Numbered from the stretch's first letter, positions 1 to 9,675 are shown. The stretch is 64,000 nucleotides of DNA from Arthrobacter sp. CDRTa11 (GCF_026427775.1 NZ_CP044532.1:4030001-4094000); one strand, 5' to 3'. A program made the numbers and translations. The notes: generated by a model from the sequence alone, not told the origin.

Positions 1-1
1 A

Positions 2-289
2 GGCCTGGCCTGTTCGCGAAGAGTCATTACTCGACAAAGCCGGGCATTAGACGAAATTTCCGAACTAGCGGGAGACTTGCTGATCCAAGTCCCAGCAGCG
101 GATCCTACCAGCCTGGGAACTGCCATTCTCATAGCCGTTGAAGCTGATTCATCACCAGCCGCGACAGGAATTTCCCAAGAATTGGAGGCCTACGTCCTTG
201 GCAAGTTTGACCACTTCTTGCTCTTGGTGAATCAAGAAATCGATGCACGCACTAAAAGCAGGGTCCATCCCGGAGCACCAATCACATGA
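2..289 (+). CDS. C-terminal end of an unidentified protein (partial)
   Basis: An open frame runs from the left edge to the stop at 287-289 and supplies about 95 residues of a C-terminus whose start lies outside the window. The visible part is soluble, with a segment of predicted alternating hydrophobic and acidic residues (ISQELEAYVLGKFDHFLLL) and no motif I recognise. The stop overlaps the ATG of the flippase gene by four bases (ATGA), so it is translationally coupled to the exopolysaccharide genes and probably belongs to the same operon, perhaps as another glycan-modifying or transferase subunit. That role is inference from context only. Confidence 0.6.
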   Translation, partial: GLACSRRVITRQSRALDEISELAGDLLIQVPAADPTSLGTAILIAVEADSSPAATGISQELEAYVLGKFDHFLLLVNQEIDARTKSRVHPGAPIT

Positions 290-1827
290 GTAAGACTGAC
301 GGGGTATCCAACACTCCTGAAACAGGAAAATCTGGTGAGACTGCTCATGTGATACCGCTTTCACACCGCGCCGCCCGTGGTGCAGGGACCATGGCTCTAT
401 CCCAAGTCATTAGAATCGGACTCCAACTTTTCGGGATAATCATCCTGGCCCGTCTCCTTATGCCTTCCGATTACGGATTGATCGCCATGGCAACAGCGAT
501 TGTGGGCGTTGCCGAGGTTCTAAGGGACTTTGGATTGGCCCCGGCCGCTATTCAAGCAAAGTCATTGAGCGCCGCCGAGCGCTCCAACCTAGTGTGGGCG
601 AACTCGGGCCTAGGCCTCCTCCTTGGTGGGCTCGTGACCGGTGCAGCGTGGCCCATTGGCGCGCTCTATGGCGACTCACGGCTAGTTCCCGTTGTACTCG
701 CACTAGCGCCGATATTTTTCATCAATGGAATTTCGTCGCAATTTCGTGCTGATTTAAGCCGCGGAATGCACTTCAGTTCTCTGGCCAAAATAGAAATAGT
801 GGCTCAAGTGCTGGCAATTACTGTAGGCGTGGGTACAGCGCTGATGGGCCTCGGATACTGGGCGATTGTTTGTCAGCAAGTCGTGCAAGCACTTTCGGTT
901 CTGATCATGGTCATTTACTCGGCTCCTTGGCGACTTCGGAAATATGACCGCACGGTAAGCCTTAGACCTTTCCTCAAGTACGGCAGTAGCCTCCTCGGCA
1001 CCCAACTCCTGGTTTACGCAACGTCTAATCTCGACTCTGTCCTCATCGGTGCTCGGTTTGGCTCAGCGCAATTGGGGCTCTACAATCGCGCTTTTCAGAT
1101 GCTGGTACTTCCGCTTAACCAGATAAGTTCACCGGCTACGAGAGTGGCTCTACCAGTACTCTCCCGGATTCAGTCCGACGAATCCGAATTCCATCGGTTC
1201 GTCCTTCGAGGGCAGCTTTGCCTGACTTGGCTAGTCCTGCCTGCGTTTGGTTTCGTTGCAGTAAATTCGCACTCTGTTGTTGTCCTGCTTCTAGGTGAAC
1301 ATTGGGCTGCCGCTTCAACTATCTTTAGCCTGCTTGCGGTCGGAGGAATGTTTCAAACCCTTTCGTATACAACTTATTGGATTTTTTTGGCCAAGGGTCT
1401 TACCGCCTCAAATCTTAGATTTGCTCTAATTACTCGAACAATAATGCTAGCGGCACTTGTCTGGGGTGCACTATTCAGCGTGCACGCCGTTGCCGCAGCA
1501 TATTCCCTTTCTTTGCTTCTCATATGGCTTTTTGGTCTCATATGGATTGCTCGAGCCGGTGAATTCAAAAGTGTAAAGGCATTCACTCAAGGGCTAGGAA
1601 CGTTGGTTCTGGTGGCAGTGAGTAGTGCCGCAGCATATTTTACATCCCACTATTTTGGCGACCTCATCTCTCCGTATCGACTCCTTGTTTCCGGAGGAGC
1701 TTTCATAACTGCATTTTGTGTGTTGTGCATGGCGGTCCCATTCTGGCGCCGGCAAGCATTCGATATAATCAAGATTTTGCGGCTCATACGGCGCCGTAGT
1801 ACAAGCAAAAAGTCACCCAGGACTTGA
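286..1827 (+). CDS. Polysaccharide flippase, WzxC-like (MOP superfamily)
   Basis: The 513-residue protein is almost entirely hydrophobic with roughly 12-14 membrane segments after a polar N-terminus of about 30 residues, the usual size for Wzx/MATE-fold lipid-linked oligosaccharide flippases. The region around residues 45-95 (ARLLMPSDYGLIAMA, then RDFGLAPAAIQ) is the signature stretch of the WzxC subfamily. It would move undecaprenyl-diphosphate-linked repeat units across the membrane for polymerisation outside. It starts at an ATG overlapping the previous stop and is followed 25 bp later by a pyruvyl transferase gene. Substrate is unknown. The gene is clearly AT-richer than the later part of the window. 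Confidence 0.88.
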   Translation: MSKTDGVSNTPETGKSGETAHVIPLSHRAARGAGTMALSQVIRIGLQLFGIIILARLLMPSDYGLIAMATAIVGVAEVLRDFGLAPAAIQAKSLSAAERSNLVWANSGLGLLLGGLVTGAAWPIGALYGDSRLVPVVLALAPIFFINGISSQFRADLSRGMHFSSLAKIEIVAQVLAITVGVGTALMGLGYWAIVCQQVVQALSVLIMVIYSAPWRLRKYDRTVSLRPFLKYGSSLLGTQLLVYATSNLDSVLIGARFGSAQLGLYNRAFQMLVLPLNQISSPATRVALPVLSRIQSDESEFHRFVLRGQLCLTWLVLPAFGFVAVNSHSVVVLLLGEHWAAASTIFSLLAVGGMFQTLSYTTYWIFLAKGLTASNLRFALITRTIMLAALVWGALFSVHAVAAAYSLSLLLIWLFGLIWIARAGEFKSVKAFTQGLGTLVLVAVSSAAAYFTSHYFGDLISPYRLLVSGGAFITAFCVLCMAVPFWRRQAFDIIKILRLIRRRSTSKKSPRT

Positions 1828-1852
1828 AACTACTTCACCAAGAGGAACGCCC

Positions 1853-2746
1853 ATGGTAAAGCCCATTGAACTATTTTGGTGGTCTCCACGTAGAGACTCA
1901 AAACTTGCATCACGCGAACTCAAGAATGCGTCAAGTACGTGGATCCGAATGAGATTACATGGCGGTGATGCTCTAACCAATTTCGGGGATGAACTTTCGC
2001 CTCTCGTACTCCGATATGTGTCCGGAAGATCAGTCCGCTGGGCACCCCCTCACCGCGCCGAAGTCGTCTCGGTTGGGTCGATTCTTGAATACGTAAATAG
2101 GCGAACCACGAATCAACCTTGGATATGGGGAACCGGACTCCGGGCAGAAGCAGACCCCGCCGCCCTTCCCAGGATCGCAGGAGATTCGGACCGCGTGTTG
2201 GCCGTGAGAGGACCATTAAGCCGCCAGTCCCTACGTCTGGCTCCCGATCTCGCAATTGGCGATCCGGGTGTATTTGCCCCGGAGATTTCCAGGTTCAAAG
2301 GTTTACGGCGGAGCGGAACACTCTTCATTCCGCATTTCCGAACATGGTCAACAAGGTCCGGACGTAGTCTTCTCAAGGAGGCTGAGTCCCTCGGTTACAC
2401 AATAGGAAATCCGTCACTTCATCCCATTGAAATGATGTCGCTTATTGCGCGGGCAGATTTTGTTCTGTCGTCAAGTCTCCATGGAGTCATCGTTGCCCAC
2501 TCGCTGGGAGTTCCGGTGCAACTAGTTACCATCCCTGCCAGTGGGCGCAATGAGCCCGCCTTCAAATATAACGACTACTTCCAGTCGATTGGTGTCAACT
2601 TCAACTCAGTCGATCTGGCGTCAGCCCTCATCGCGTCGAAACGAAAGCCCTTGCTAAGTCTTCGCGCGGACGAGGCTCCGATCGCCAAGGCAAATGCGGC
2701 GAAGTTGGCCGAAAATTTGACACACGCTATTGAGCGAATTAGGTAA
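1853..2746 (+). CDS. Polysaccharide pyruvyl transferase family protein
   Basis: This 297-residue protein carries the hallmarks of the CsaB/GumL-like pyruvyl transferase fold: an N-terminal NFGDELSPLV motif, a central WGTGLR segment, AVRGPLSRQSL, a GDPGVFAPEI stretch and the C-terminal SSSLHGVIVAHSLGVP motif. Family members transfer pyruvate from phosphoenolpyruvate to a sugar as a ketal, giving the polymer a negative charge. Translation starts at an ATG preceded by an AGAGGA ribosome-binding site. Lying between a flippase and glycosyltransferases, it most likely decorates the exopolysaccharide repeat unit. Some members of this superfamily act on other glycans, so the acceptor is uncertain. 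Confidence 0.85.
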   Translation: MVKPIELFWWSPRRDSKLASRELKNASSTWIRMRLHGGDALTNFGDELSPLVLRYVSGRSVRWAPPHRAEVVSVGSILEYVNRRTTNQPWIWGTGLRAEADPAALPRIAGDSDRVLAVRGPLSRQSLRLAPDLAIGDPGVFAPEISRFKGLRRSGTLFIPHFRTWSTRSGRSLLKEAESLGYTIGNPSLHPIEMMSLIARADFVLSSSLHGVIVAHSLGVPVQLVTIPASGRNEPAFKYNDYFQSIGVNFNSVDLASALIASKRKPLLSLRADEAPIAKANAAKLAENLTHAIERIR

Positions 2747-2754
2747 ATGCACGC

Positions 2755-3954
2755 ATGAAAATTGTAAGCTTCTCACGGGTCGTTCCTTTCGAAGGAATTC
2801 CTCATGCCGGTGGCGCGTATTATCACCACCACTTAAACCACCTTCTGACTAGACACGATGTGGTAATAGTTGCACCGAATACACCGAGGAACCGTTCTGC
2901 AGTTGAACGCTTTCAGTCTAATGCAGAGGTGATCCTGGTGGGCAACGAGAATCCCCGCATTGCAGTCAAATGGATGCTGAGGATTCAAGCCGAATTGCGC
3001 CCAGCCTCCGCGCCCTTTGAAGTTTATCGGTTCATACGTGAAAATGAGCGTCTTCGCAAGATTCTACGCACCGCTGATGTTGTTGAATTTCAGTGGAGTG
3101 AATATTCTTCACTTATTGGCGAAGTTAATAACGTAAATCCGAAGGCCAAAAAAATTGTAGTCATGCACGATGTTCTGCAGCAGAAGTATCAACGCAGACT
3201 TGCAACTGATCGAGCATTTAAAAAGCGTATTCGTGCTTTGTTGGCTTACGTATCTGCCGTGTTATTGGAACCGAGGCGCTTGAGGCAGTGTGATTCCATC
3301 ATCGTGTTCAGCAAGAAAGACAAAGATCTCCTTGAACCGGCAAGGACACGGGCGTCGATCGTTATCGTACCTCCGCCGCTCAGCATAGCGCATGCGGATG
3401 GTCTAGCATCCCGGGATCCGTTTAGCGTGCTGTTCACCGGCGCTATGGACAGGCCGGAGAATGATCAAGGCATCCGTTGGTTCATCGAGAAGTGCTGGCC
3501 ATCAGTCCGCCAGATTCATCCTTCTGCGACGCTCACCATCGCCGGTGCATATCCTACGGAAAAACTACTTGAGTTAGCATCTCAGGACCCCTCAATCTCG
3601 GTGACAGGATATGTGGCGGAGCTTGAGCCGTACTACATAAAATCGAGCTTGTTTGTAGTTCCACTCTTTCAAGGAGCTGGTGTCAAATTTAAGACTATTT
3701 CGGCGATGCTGCACGGCCTCCCAGTCATTTCGACAACCGTGGGCGCAGAAGGAGTTGGTCCGCCAGGTTTATTTGGGGCTATATCTGATGAGGCAGGTGA
3801 ATTTGCCCTTGCCGTTAACCGGGTACTGGGAGATTCGTTTTTGTGGATGGAGATATCCGAGAAGTCCAGCGAATGGGCATCGCGGACCTACGGATTGGGG
3901 CGCTTCCATGAGTGCTTGGATCATGCGTTCGATTTTCCGGCTGAAATTTCTTAG
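2755..3954 (+). CDS. Glycosyltransferase, GT4-like (GT-B fold)
   Basis: A 399-residue cytosolic enzyme with an N-terminal MKIVSFSRVVPFEG strand and a glycine/histidine-rich acceptor loop, and a C-terminal donor-binding half containing FTGAMDRPENDQGIRW and FQGAGVKFKTISAMLHGLP, both typical of GT4 retaining transferases. It would add one sugar from a nucleotide-sugar donor to the growing lipid-linked repeat unit. It begins 8 bp after the pyruvyl transferase stop with no strong ribosome-binding site, suggesting coupled translation, and is followed by a GT2 gene. Donor and acceptor cannot be predicted from sequence. Confidence 0.88.
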   Translation: MKIVSFSRVVPFEGIPHAGGAYYHHHLNHLLTRHDVVIVAPNTPRNRSAVERFQSNAEVILVGNENPRIAVKWMLRIQAELRPASAPFEVYRFIRENERLRKILRTADVVEFQWSEYSSLIGEVNNVNPKAKKIVVMHDVLQQKYQRRLATDRAFKKRIRALLAYVSAVLLEPRRLRQCDSIIVFSKKDKDLLEPARTRASIVIVPPPLSIAHADGLASRDPFSVLFTGAMDRPENDQGIRWFIEKCWPSVRQIHPSATLTIAGAYPTEKLLELASQDPSISVTGYVAELEPYYIKSSLFVVPLFQGAGVKFKTISAMLHGLPVISTTVGAEGVGPPGLFGAISDEAGEFALAVNRVLGDSFLWMEISEKSSEWASRTYGLGRFHECLDHAFDFPAEIS

Positions 3955-3968
3955 GAGCGTCAAATATA

Positions 3969-4874
3969 GTGGAATCTATTACAGCATCGACCGTCACCGT
4001 CGGAATCATCACCTACAAGCGTCCGGCATTGCTAGCAGAGCTCTTGAATTCCCTTGAATCGCAGCAGCGCATGGCGGGCTTCAAGATACTGGTGGTCGAC
4101 AACGATCCCAATGGAAGTGGCTCGGAAGTCGTCGAAGCTTCGGGTTGCAGTGTGGCGTACATCTCGGAACCCACCCCTGGCATCGTCGCGGCCAGAAATG
4201 CCGTGCTAGAGTCACTTTCCTCCGATTGTCAGTGGGTTATCTTTGTTGACGACGATGAAACCGTCGATGCAGGCTGGTTTGAAAACCTTGTTGGTGCGGC
4301 GAACCAATTTGCGTGCGATGTCGTGCTTGGGCCAGTCATCTCAGTGTTTGAACCTGACTGCCCCGTCTGGATCACTAAAGGCGGATTCATTCAGCGGCCC
4401 TCGAGGTCGACCGGGAGCACCCTTAGGACTGCGGCGACGAACAACGTTCTAATCAAACTTGACGCCCTGCGGAAGCTCCCGGAACCACGCTTTTCAGAAG
4501 ATTTCTCCCTAACGGGTGGTTCAGATGCTGAGCTCTTCTGGAGGCTGAATCAGTCTGGAGCAAGGTTAGTATGGTGCGACGAGGCGACCGTCCGTGAGAG
4601 CGTTCCAAATTCGCGCGCCAATCTCAAGTGGATCTTTCGGAGGACCATCCGCCTAGGCAACGTCTCAGGGCGCCTACTTCAACGATCCCGACCACGTTTA
4701 GTTGTGCTTCTCCTTGGAGCTGGTCGTATCGTTGTCGGCTTTATTCGCATGATCGCGAGTATGCTCACTGGTCGAGGTTTTCGTGACGCGGACTTTTCTC
4801 ATTTCGCCAAGGGAATTGGGATGGTCGGCGCCTGCCTAGGTACCATCGTTGTTGAATACAAGAGAGCATCTTGA
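3969..4874 (+). CDS. Glycosyltransferase family 2 protein
   Basis: A 301-residue inverting glycosyltransferase with a GT-A fold: an N-terminal TVGIITYKRPALLAELL strand-helix, the nucleotide-sugar pocket VVDNDPNGSG, and a metal-binding FVDDDETVDAGW motif near residue 95. A SGGSDAELFWRL-like acceptor motif follows at about residue 185 (TGGSDAELFWRL). The C-terminal part has hydrophobic stretches that could associate with the membrane. The start is a GTG with GGAG about 10 bp upstream. It sits in the exopolysaccharide operon and probably adds one residue to the repeat unit, possibly a glycan committed early because of its closeness to the priming transferase gene. Confidence 0.88.
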   Translation: MESITASTVTVGIITYKRPALLAELLNSLESQQRMAGFKILVVDNDPNGSGSEVVEASGCSVAYISEPTPGIVAARNAVLESLSSDCQWVIFVDDDETVDAGWFENLVGAANQFACDVVLGPVISVFEPDCPVWITKGGFIQRPSRSTGSTLRTAATNNVLIKLDALRKLPEPRFSEDFSLTGGSDAELFWRLNQSGARLVWCDEATVRESVPNSRANLKWIFRRTIRLGNVSGRLLQRSRPRLVVLLLGAGRIVVGFIRMIASMLTGRGFRDADFSHFAKGIGMVGACLGTIVVEYKRAS

Positions 4875-4936
4875 CAAGCATGAGTCACACGGGGAGATCC
4901 CGTGCAGCATTCAGTGAATAATACTGGGGGATAGAC

Positions 4937-6406
4937 GTGGGTAACACCGCTGAGGCTGCTGGGAATATTAGGAAACCGACCGCGTGGCAGTCCCGGTATG
5001 TGCGGAGGCTCTATATAGTCGACGGCCTGGCCGTGACATGGGCCATTGCCGGTGCCTACGCGATCCGTTTCGGCCTCGACGAAGCTAGGTGGAAGGAAAG
5101 CGAGCAAGTTGGCTACTTCGCTTTCTCGCTCGCCCTGGCTGCCGTTTGGTGGCTAATGCTAGGAATCTGGGGAAGCCGCGACCCCAAGGTACTAGGGAGC
5201 GGTCCGGATGAATATAAGCGGTCGTTTGCTGCCGCTGCGTGGCTATTCGGCTTCGTCGCTGTCATTTCCTACGCTCTGCAAATTGAGACGGCCCGCGGCT
5301 TCGTGGGGCTTGCATTCCCGGCCGGCGTACTCGCAGTGCTGTCTGGGCGATGGATACTTCGCCAGCACCTAAGTATTGAACGGCGTGAAGGACGGAGCAT
5401 TGCTAGGGTCCTAATAATTAGCGGCCCGGAAGCTGCGATTCATCTTGTTCGGTCCTTCCGAAGTCAGCCAGAAGCCGGTTATCTGCCTATCGCTGCACAT
5501 TTGCCGGGGTCAAAGCCTACTGTGGCCTTCAGTCCTGAGATTAACCTGCCCATTACGGGCGTAACAACTGATGTTGAATCCATCCTGTGTGCCATACGAG
5601 ACGTGGACGCCGACGCCGTGGCGATTTCCGCTGGTGTACAAATGTCTCCTACTGAAATCCGCCGGCTCGGGTGGGCTCTGACGGCTATTGATGTGGGGAT
5701 GATCCTCGCTCCAGCACTTACGGACGTTGCCGGCCCTCGAATACACACTCAGCCTATGGCCGGGCTGCCCCTCATTCATGTCTCCACCCCGAAACTTACT
5801 GGGGGCAAGAAAGTAGCCAAACGCACCTTTGACATCGTTACTGCAGGGCTCTTGGTGCTCGCACTGTCCCCAGTGTTTGCTGCCCTCGCCGTTCTGGTGA
5901 AAATGACCAGTCCTGGCCCTATTTTTTATTTTCAGGAAAGGATTGGTCTTCGCGGCAAAACCTTCCGCATGGTGAAATTTCGCTCTATGAAGGTCAATGC
6001 GGACGCAGAACTTCAGGCCTTGCTTGTCCGTCAGGGCACAACGGGAAAGCCGCTGTTCAAAGTTGAGAATGACCCCCGCATCACAAAGATCGGAAGAGTT
6101 TTGCGGAAACTGTCACTGGACGAGCTTCCGCAGCTCTTCAACGTGCTTCAAGGCTCCATGAGCTTGGTCGGACCGCGACCGCAGCGAGAGGGAGAAGTGG
6201 CTCTTTACGATGACGCTGCCCATCGGCGACTGTACGTTAGTCCCGGCATGAGTGGGCTTTGGCAAGTAAGTGGACGCTCCAACCTCAGTTGGGAAGAGAG
6301 CATTCGCTTGGACCTCTACTATGTCGAGAACTGGTCACTTATGGGGGACGTTGTGATCCTGTTCAAGACATTCAAGGCTGTTTTCGCTAGCACTGGTGCG
6401 GTCTAG
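4937..6406 (+). CDS. Polyprenyl glycosylphosphotransferase (priming sugar transferase)
   Basis: The 489-residue protein has an N-terminal region with four to five membrane segments, a central CoA-binding-like domain, and a C-terminal bacterial sugar transferase domain from about residue 290. That domain begins with KRTFDIVTAGLLVLALSP, then SPGPIFYFQERIG, MVKFRSM, DELPQLFNVLQGSMSLVGPR and GMSGLWQVSGRS, all hallmark motifs of WbaP/WcaJ/CpsE enzymes. It would transfer a sugar-1-phosphate from a UDP-sugar to undecaprenyl phosphate and so start repeat-unit synthesis. The start is a GTG behind a GGGGGA site. Sugar could be glucose or galactose; galU and the UDP-glucose dehydrogenase nearby fit UDP-glucose-derived precursors. 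Confidence 0.92.
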   Translation: MGNTAEAAGNIRKPTAWQSRYVRRLYIVDGLAVTWAIAGAYAIRFGLDEARWKESEQVGYFAFSLALAAVWWLMLGIWGSRDPKVLGSGPDEYKRSFAAAAWLFGFVAVISYALQIETARGFVGLAFPAGVLAVLSGRWILRQHLSIERREGRSIARVLIISGPEAAIHLVRSFRSQPEAGYLPIAAHLPGSKPTVAFSPEINLPITGVTTDVESILCAIRDVDADAVAISAGVQMSPTEIRRLGWALTAIDVGMILAPALTDVAGPRIHTQPMAGLPLIHVSTPKLTGGKKVAKRTFDIVTAGLLVLALSPVFAALAVLVKMTSPGPIFYFQERIGLRGKTFRMVKFRSMKVNADAELQALLVRQGTTGKPLFKVENDPRITKIGRVLRKLSLDELPQLFNVLQGSMSLVGPRPQREGEVALYDDAAHRRLYVSPGMSGLWQVSGRSNLSWEESIRLDLYYVENWSLMGDVVILFKTFKAVFASTGAV

Positions 6407-6472
6407 CCAAATTTTGAGTTGCGGGTCGGCGGCAAAAGGTCGCCATCAGACGGTATGGGGAAGGCTATAAAG

Positions 6473-7786
6473 ATGAGAATTTCAGTAATTGGTTGTGGAT
6501 ATCTAGGTGCGGTGCATGCAGCGTGTATGGCCAAATTGGGCCATGAGGTTGTTGGCATCGATGTGGACAGCCGAAAAATAGCCGAACTGGCAGAGGCCAG
6601 GGCGCCCTTCTATGAACCCGAACTAGACGCTCTCCTCAAAGAGGTTCAAGAAACCGGAAGGTTGACATTCACAACAGATATGTCAGCGGCGGAGGGAAGC
6701 AGCATCCATTTCATTTGCGTGGGAACCCCCCAAAAGAAGGGCGAAAACGCCGCAGATCTGTCATATGTGGACGCTGCTGTGACGGAACTGCTGCCGTATC
6801 TCTCTCCTGGTGACCTCGTAGTAGGAAAATCTACGGTTCCCGTCGGAACAGCTGCACGACTTTCAGATGCAGTACAGGGCCAAGAGACTGAGGCACACCT
6901 CGTCTGGAACCCCGAGTTCCTCCGAGAAGGACACGCTGTTTCAGACACGCTTCACCCGGATCGTTTCGTTTACGGAGTTTCCGATGGATCCGAAGATCAT
7001 CCCGCAGTAGCCGCTCTAGATGAGGTCTATGCCCTCCCGCTCTCCGCAGGGACTCCCCGCCTAGTCACAGACCATCCAACCGCAGAACTAGTTAAAACAG
7101 CCGCCAACTCGTTCCTGGCCACTAAGATTTCCTTTATTAATGCGATGGCCGAACTTTGCGAAGCCGCTGGAGCCGACGTAACTAGACTGGCTGACGCCAT
7201 AGGCATGGACGACCGTATCGGCAGGAAGTTTCTCAACGCAGGCATCGGATTCGGCGGAGGTTGCCTTCCTAAGGACATCCGTGCGTTCATGGCTCGGGCA
7301 GGTGAACTCGGGGCGGACCAGGCCCTGACTTTTCTTCGTGAAGTTGACGCGATCAACATGCGGCGACGTACTCGCGTAGTGGAGCTCTCCCGTGAGCTCT
7401 GTGGAGGTTCTCTAATGGGCAAGCGAATTACCGTGCTCGGTGCATCCTTCAAACCCGAAAGTGATGATGTAAGAGATTCACCGGCGCTGAGCATAGCGGC
7501 ACAGCTCCAGCTCCAAGGTGCCATCGTTACCGTGACTGACCCTAAGGCGCTCGCCAACGCCGCCAAAAGGTTCCCCGAACTACACTATGAAACCAGTTCA
7601 GAAAAGGCTGTACAGCGGGCTGACGCTCTCTTGCTCTTAACTGAGTGGCAGGAATACCGAGATCTTGATCCGTACGAATTGGTCACTTCCGTCTCAACGC
7701 CTCGTATCTTGGATGGACGGAACGTACTCGATTCGGCCAAATGGCGAGCTGCCGGATGGAGTTATCGTGGCCTGGGACGTCCCTGA
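6473..7786 (+). CDS. ugd: UDP-glucose 6-dehydrogenase
   Basis: A 437-residue NAD-dependent dehydrogenase that oxidises UDP-glucose to UDP-glucuronate. The N-terminus has the dinucleotide-binding motif MRISVIGCGYLGAVHAACMA; ICVGTP and WNPEFLREGHAV follow, the catalytic cysteine is in GGGCLPKDIRAF near residue 265, and the C-terminal nucleotide-binding domain has LGASFKPESDDVRDSP. The frame is open upstream to 6419, but the ATG at 6473 is preferred: it has a GGGGAAGG site eight bases upstream and begins exactly at the Rossmann strand. It supplies glucuronate for the acidic exopolysaccharide. Its stop shares a base with the next start (TGATG). Confidence 0.93.
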   Translation: MRISVIGCGYLGAVHAACMAKLGHEVVGIDVDSRKIAELAEARAPFYEPELDALLKEVQETGRLTFTTDMSAAEGSSIHFICVGTPQKKGENAADLSYVDAAVTELLPYLSPGDLVVGKSTVPVGTAARLSDAVQGQETEAHLVWNPEFLREGHAVSDTLHPDRFVYGVSDGSEDHPAVAALDEVYALPLSAGTPRLVTDHPTAELVKTAANSFLATKISFINAMAELCEAAGADVTRLADAIGMDDRIGRKFLNAGIGFGGGCLPKDIRAFMARAGELGADQALTFLREVDAINMRRRTRVVELSRELCGGSLMGKRITVLGASFKPESDDVRDSPALSIAAQLQLQGAIVTVTDPKALANAAKRFPELHYETSSEKAVQRADALLLLTEWQEYRDLDPYELVTSVSTPRILDGRNVLDSAKWRAAGWSYRGLGRP

Positions 7787-9675
7787 TGGCGGTAGTCTCA
7801 CAAGGAGATGCTCATGATGAAGCCCCTCCGAATGAAGCACCTCCGACAGCTTCCAAGGCTTTGAGGGGTAAGAATTTGCGGCGCCGACACCGGATTCTTC
7901 TGACCCTAGCTTGGGTAGTGGGGACGACCCTGATCATTGGCGGTGCTGCAGCCTGGCTTGGGGTGAAAGCTTCTAGCATCAGTAACGAATTAGAAGCCGC
8001 TACAAGACTGGTTGACCCGCTTAAAGAACAGATTGCGAACGACGACCCGGAAGGTGCTGCGGCCACCGTTAGGCAACTTCGATCACACACGACAGCGGCG
8101 AAAAATTCGGCGGAAGATCCTCTATGGACCCTGGCCTCGACTATCCCGGGCATCGGGCCGAATTTCAGTGCCGTAGCTGAAGTCGCACAATCGGCGGACG
8201 ACGTCGCCAACCTTGGACTGGCGCCCCTGGTCAATGTATTTAGCTCGCTGGATTGGAATAGTCTGCTTCCAACTAGCACCGGGACGAACCTGGAGCCGCT
8301 CAAAGCCGCGTCCCCCACCGTGACGTCGGCTGCTCACGCAGTCCGTGCCTCCGCCGAGCGACTGAATCAGATCGACACCAGCAAATTGTTGCCTCAGGTG
8401 GCCGAACCACTGACTGAAGCCAGGAATCAGCTTCAGGATGTAACCGGAGCGCTGGATACAGCAGCCAACGCATCACAAATAGTCCCTAGAATGCTGGGGG
8501 TCGACGCCCCGCGGAACTACCTTCTCATGATCCAAAACAACGCAGAAGTTCGAGCATCTGGCGGTATCCCAGGGGCGCTTGCAGTACTCAATCTTGAAAA
8601 TGGGAAGCTGAAACTGGGAAAGCAGAGCAGTGCTACCGAGCTGGGTGTCATGGCTCCAACGTTGCCGATCGAACCGGAACAGCAGCAGATCTATTCAGGG
8701 CGCCTGGGCAAGTTTATGCAAGACGTCAACTTGACACCCGACTTTCCAACAGCGGCGTCCACCGCACGGGCGATGTGGGAGAGAAAGACAGGAGAACGCG
8801 TCGACGGAGTAATCTCGATCGATCCGGTGGCTCTGGCATACATTCTTGATGCAACGGGACCTGTCAAAATCACCAGCCCGGAGCTTATTTCCCTCACCAG
8901 CGGTAAATTGCCCGCTGAACTGAACGGACAGAATGTAGTCAGCACACTGCTATCCGATGTCTATGCCAAAATTCCTCAACCTAAGCTTCAGGATGCCTAC
9001 TTCGCTGGCGTGGCACAGGAAATATTCGCCGCTTTATCGGACGGAAAGGGTGACGCGTCGGCATTGATTGCCGGCATCACACGAGGAACCGAGGAGGGCC
9101 GCGTCCTAGTCTGGTCGAACGATTCCAACGAGCAGGGTGTACTTAACAAGTACCCGCTCAGCGGTTCCACGGCCGGCCCCAGTGTGTCGCCCGCCCAATT
9201 CGGTGTCTATTTCAACGATGGTACTGGCGCCAAAATGGACTACTACGTAAAACGCACAGTTCAATTGATTAGGGAATGCACGACGGACGGCTACGAGCAG
9301 ACTACCGTTCGCATTACGAGCACAAACACCGCACCGCCTAACGCCGCTACTTCATTGCCCGCCTATGTAACCGGTGGGGGCATTCACGGCGTTCCCCCAG
9401 GTTCTGTACAAACCAACGTTGTTGCCTATGGCCCGTCGCAAGCCACTATCGAAACGGCATCCAAGGATGGGGTACGGACCGAGATTGGGACTCACATACA
9501 TGGGGCACGGCCGGTTGGTGTCTTGGGAGTCCGGTTGGCACCTGGTGAGAGCAGCACCGTTGATTTCGTTTTTGGCAAGATAGTTCAACACTCTGAACCT
9601 AACGTGGTTGTCACACCGACTGTTCAGGATGTAAAAAATGTGATCTTGACCACGCAGAATGCGCAATGTGGCTAG
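7786..9675 (+). CDS. DUF4012 domain-containing membrane-anchored protein
   Basis: A 629-residue protein with a short cytoplasmic arginine-rich N-terminus, one membrane helix around residues 40-65 and a long extracytoplasmic domain. The stretches NNAEVRASGGIPGALAVLN and DGVISIDPVALAYILDATG identify the DUF4012 family, found in actinobacterial and other Gram-positive surface-polysaccharide loci. The reaction is not known. I chose the ATG at 7786 because it overlaps the ugd stop as TGATG, implying coupled translation; the frame is open further upstream inside ugd. As the last gene of the operon it may act in attaching or assembling the polymer outside the membrane, which is inference. Confidence 0.82.
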   Translation: MAVVSQGDAHDEAPPNEAPPTASKALRGKNLRRRHRILLTLAWVVGTTLIIGGAAAWLGVKASSISNELEAATRLVDPLKEQIANDDPEGAAATVRQLRSHTTAAKNSAEDPLWTLASTIPGIGPNFSAVAEVAQSADDVANLGLAPLVNVFSSLDWNSLLPTSTGTNLEPLKAASPTVTSAAHAVRASAERLNQIDTSKLLPQVAEPLTEARNQLQDVTGALDTAANASQIVPRMLGVDAPRNYLLMIQNNAEVRASGGIPGALAVLNLENGKLKLGKQSSATELGVMAPTLPIEPEQQQIYSGRLGKFMQDVNLTPDFPTAASTARAMWERKTGERVDGVISIDPVALAYILDATGPVKITSPELISLTSGKLPAELNGQNVVSTLLSDVYAKIPQPKLQDAYFAGVAQEIFAALSDGKGDASALIAGITRGTEEGRVLVWSNDSNEQGVLNKYPLSGSTAGPSVSPAQFGVYFNDGTGAKMDYYVKRTVQLIRECTTDGYEQTTVRITSTNTAPPNAATSLPAYVTGGGIHGVPPGSVQTNVVAYGPSQATIETASKDGVRTEIGTHIHGARPVGVLGVRLAPGESSTVDFVFGKIVQHSEPNVVVTPTVQDVKNVILTTQNAQCG

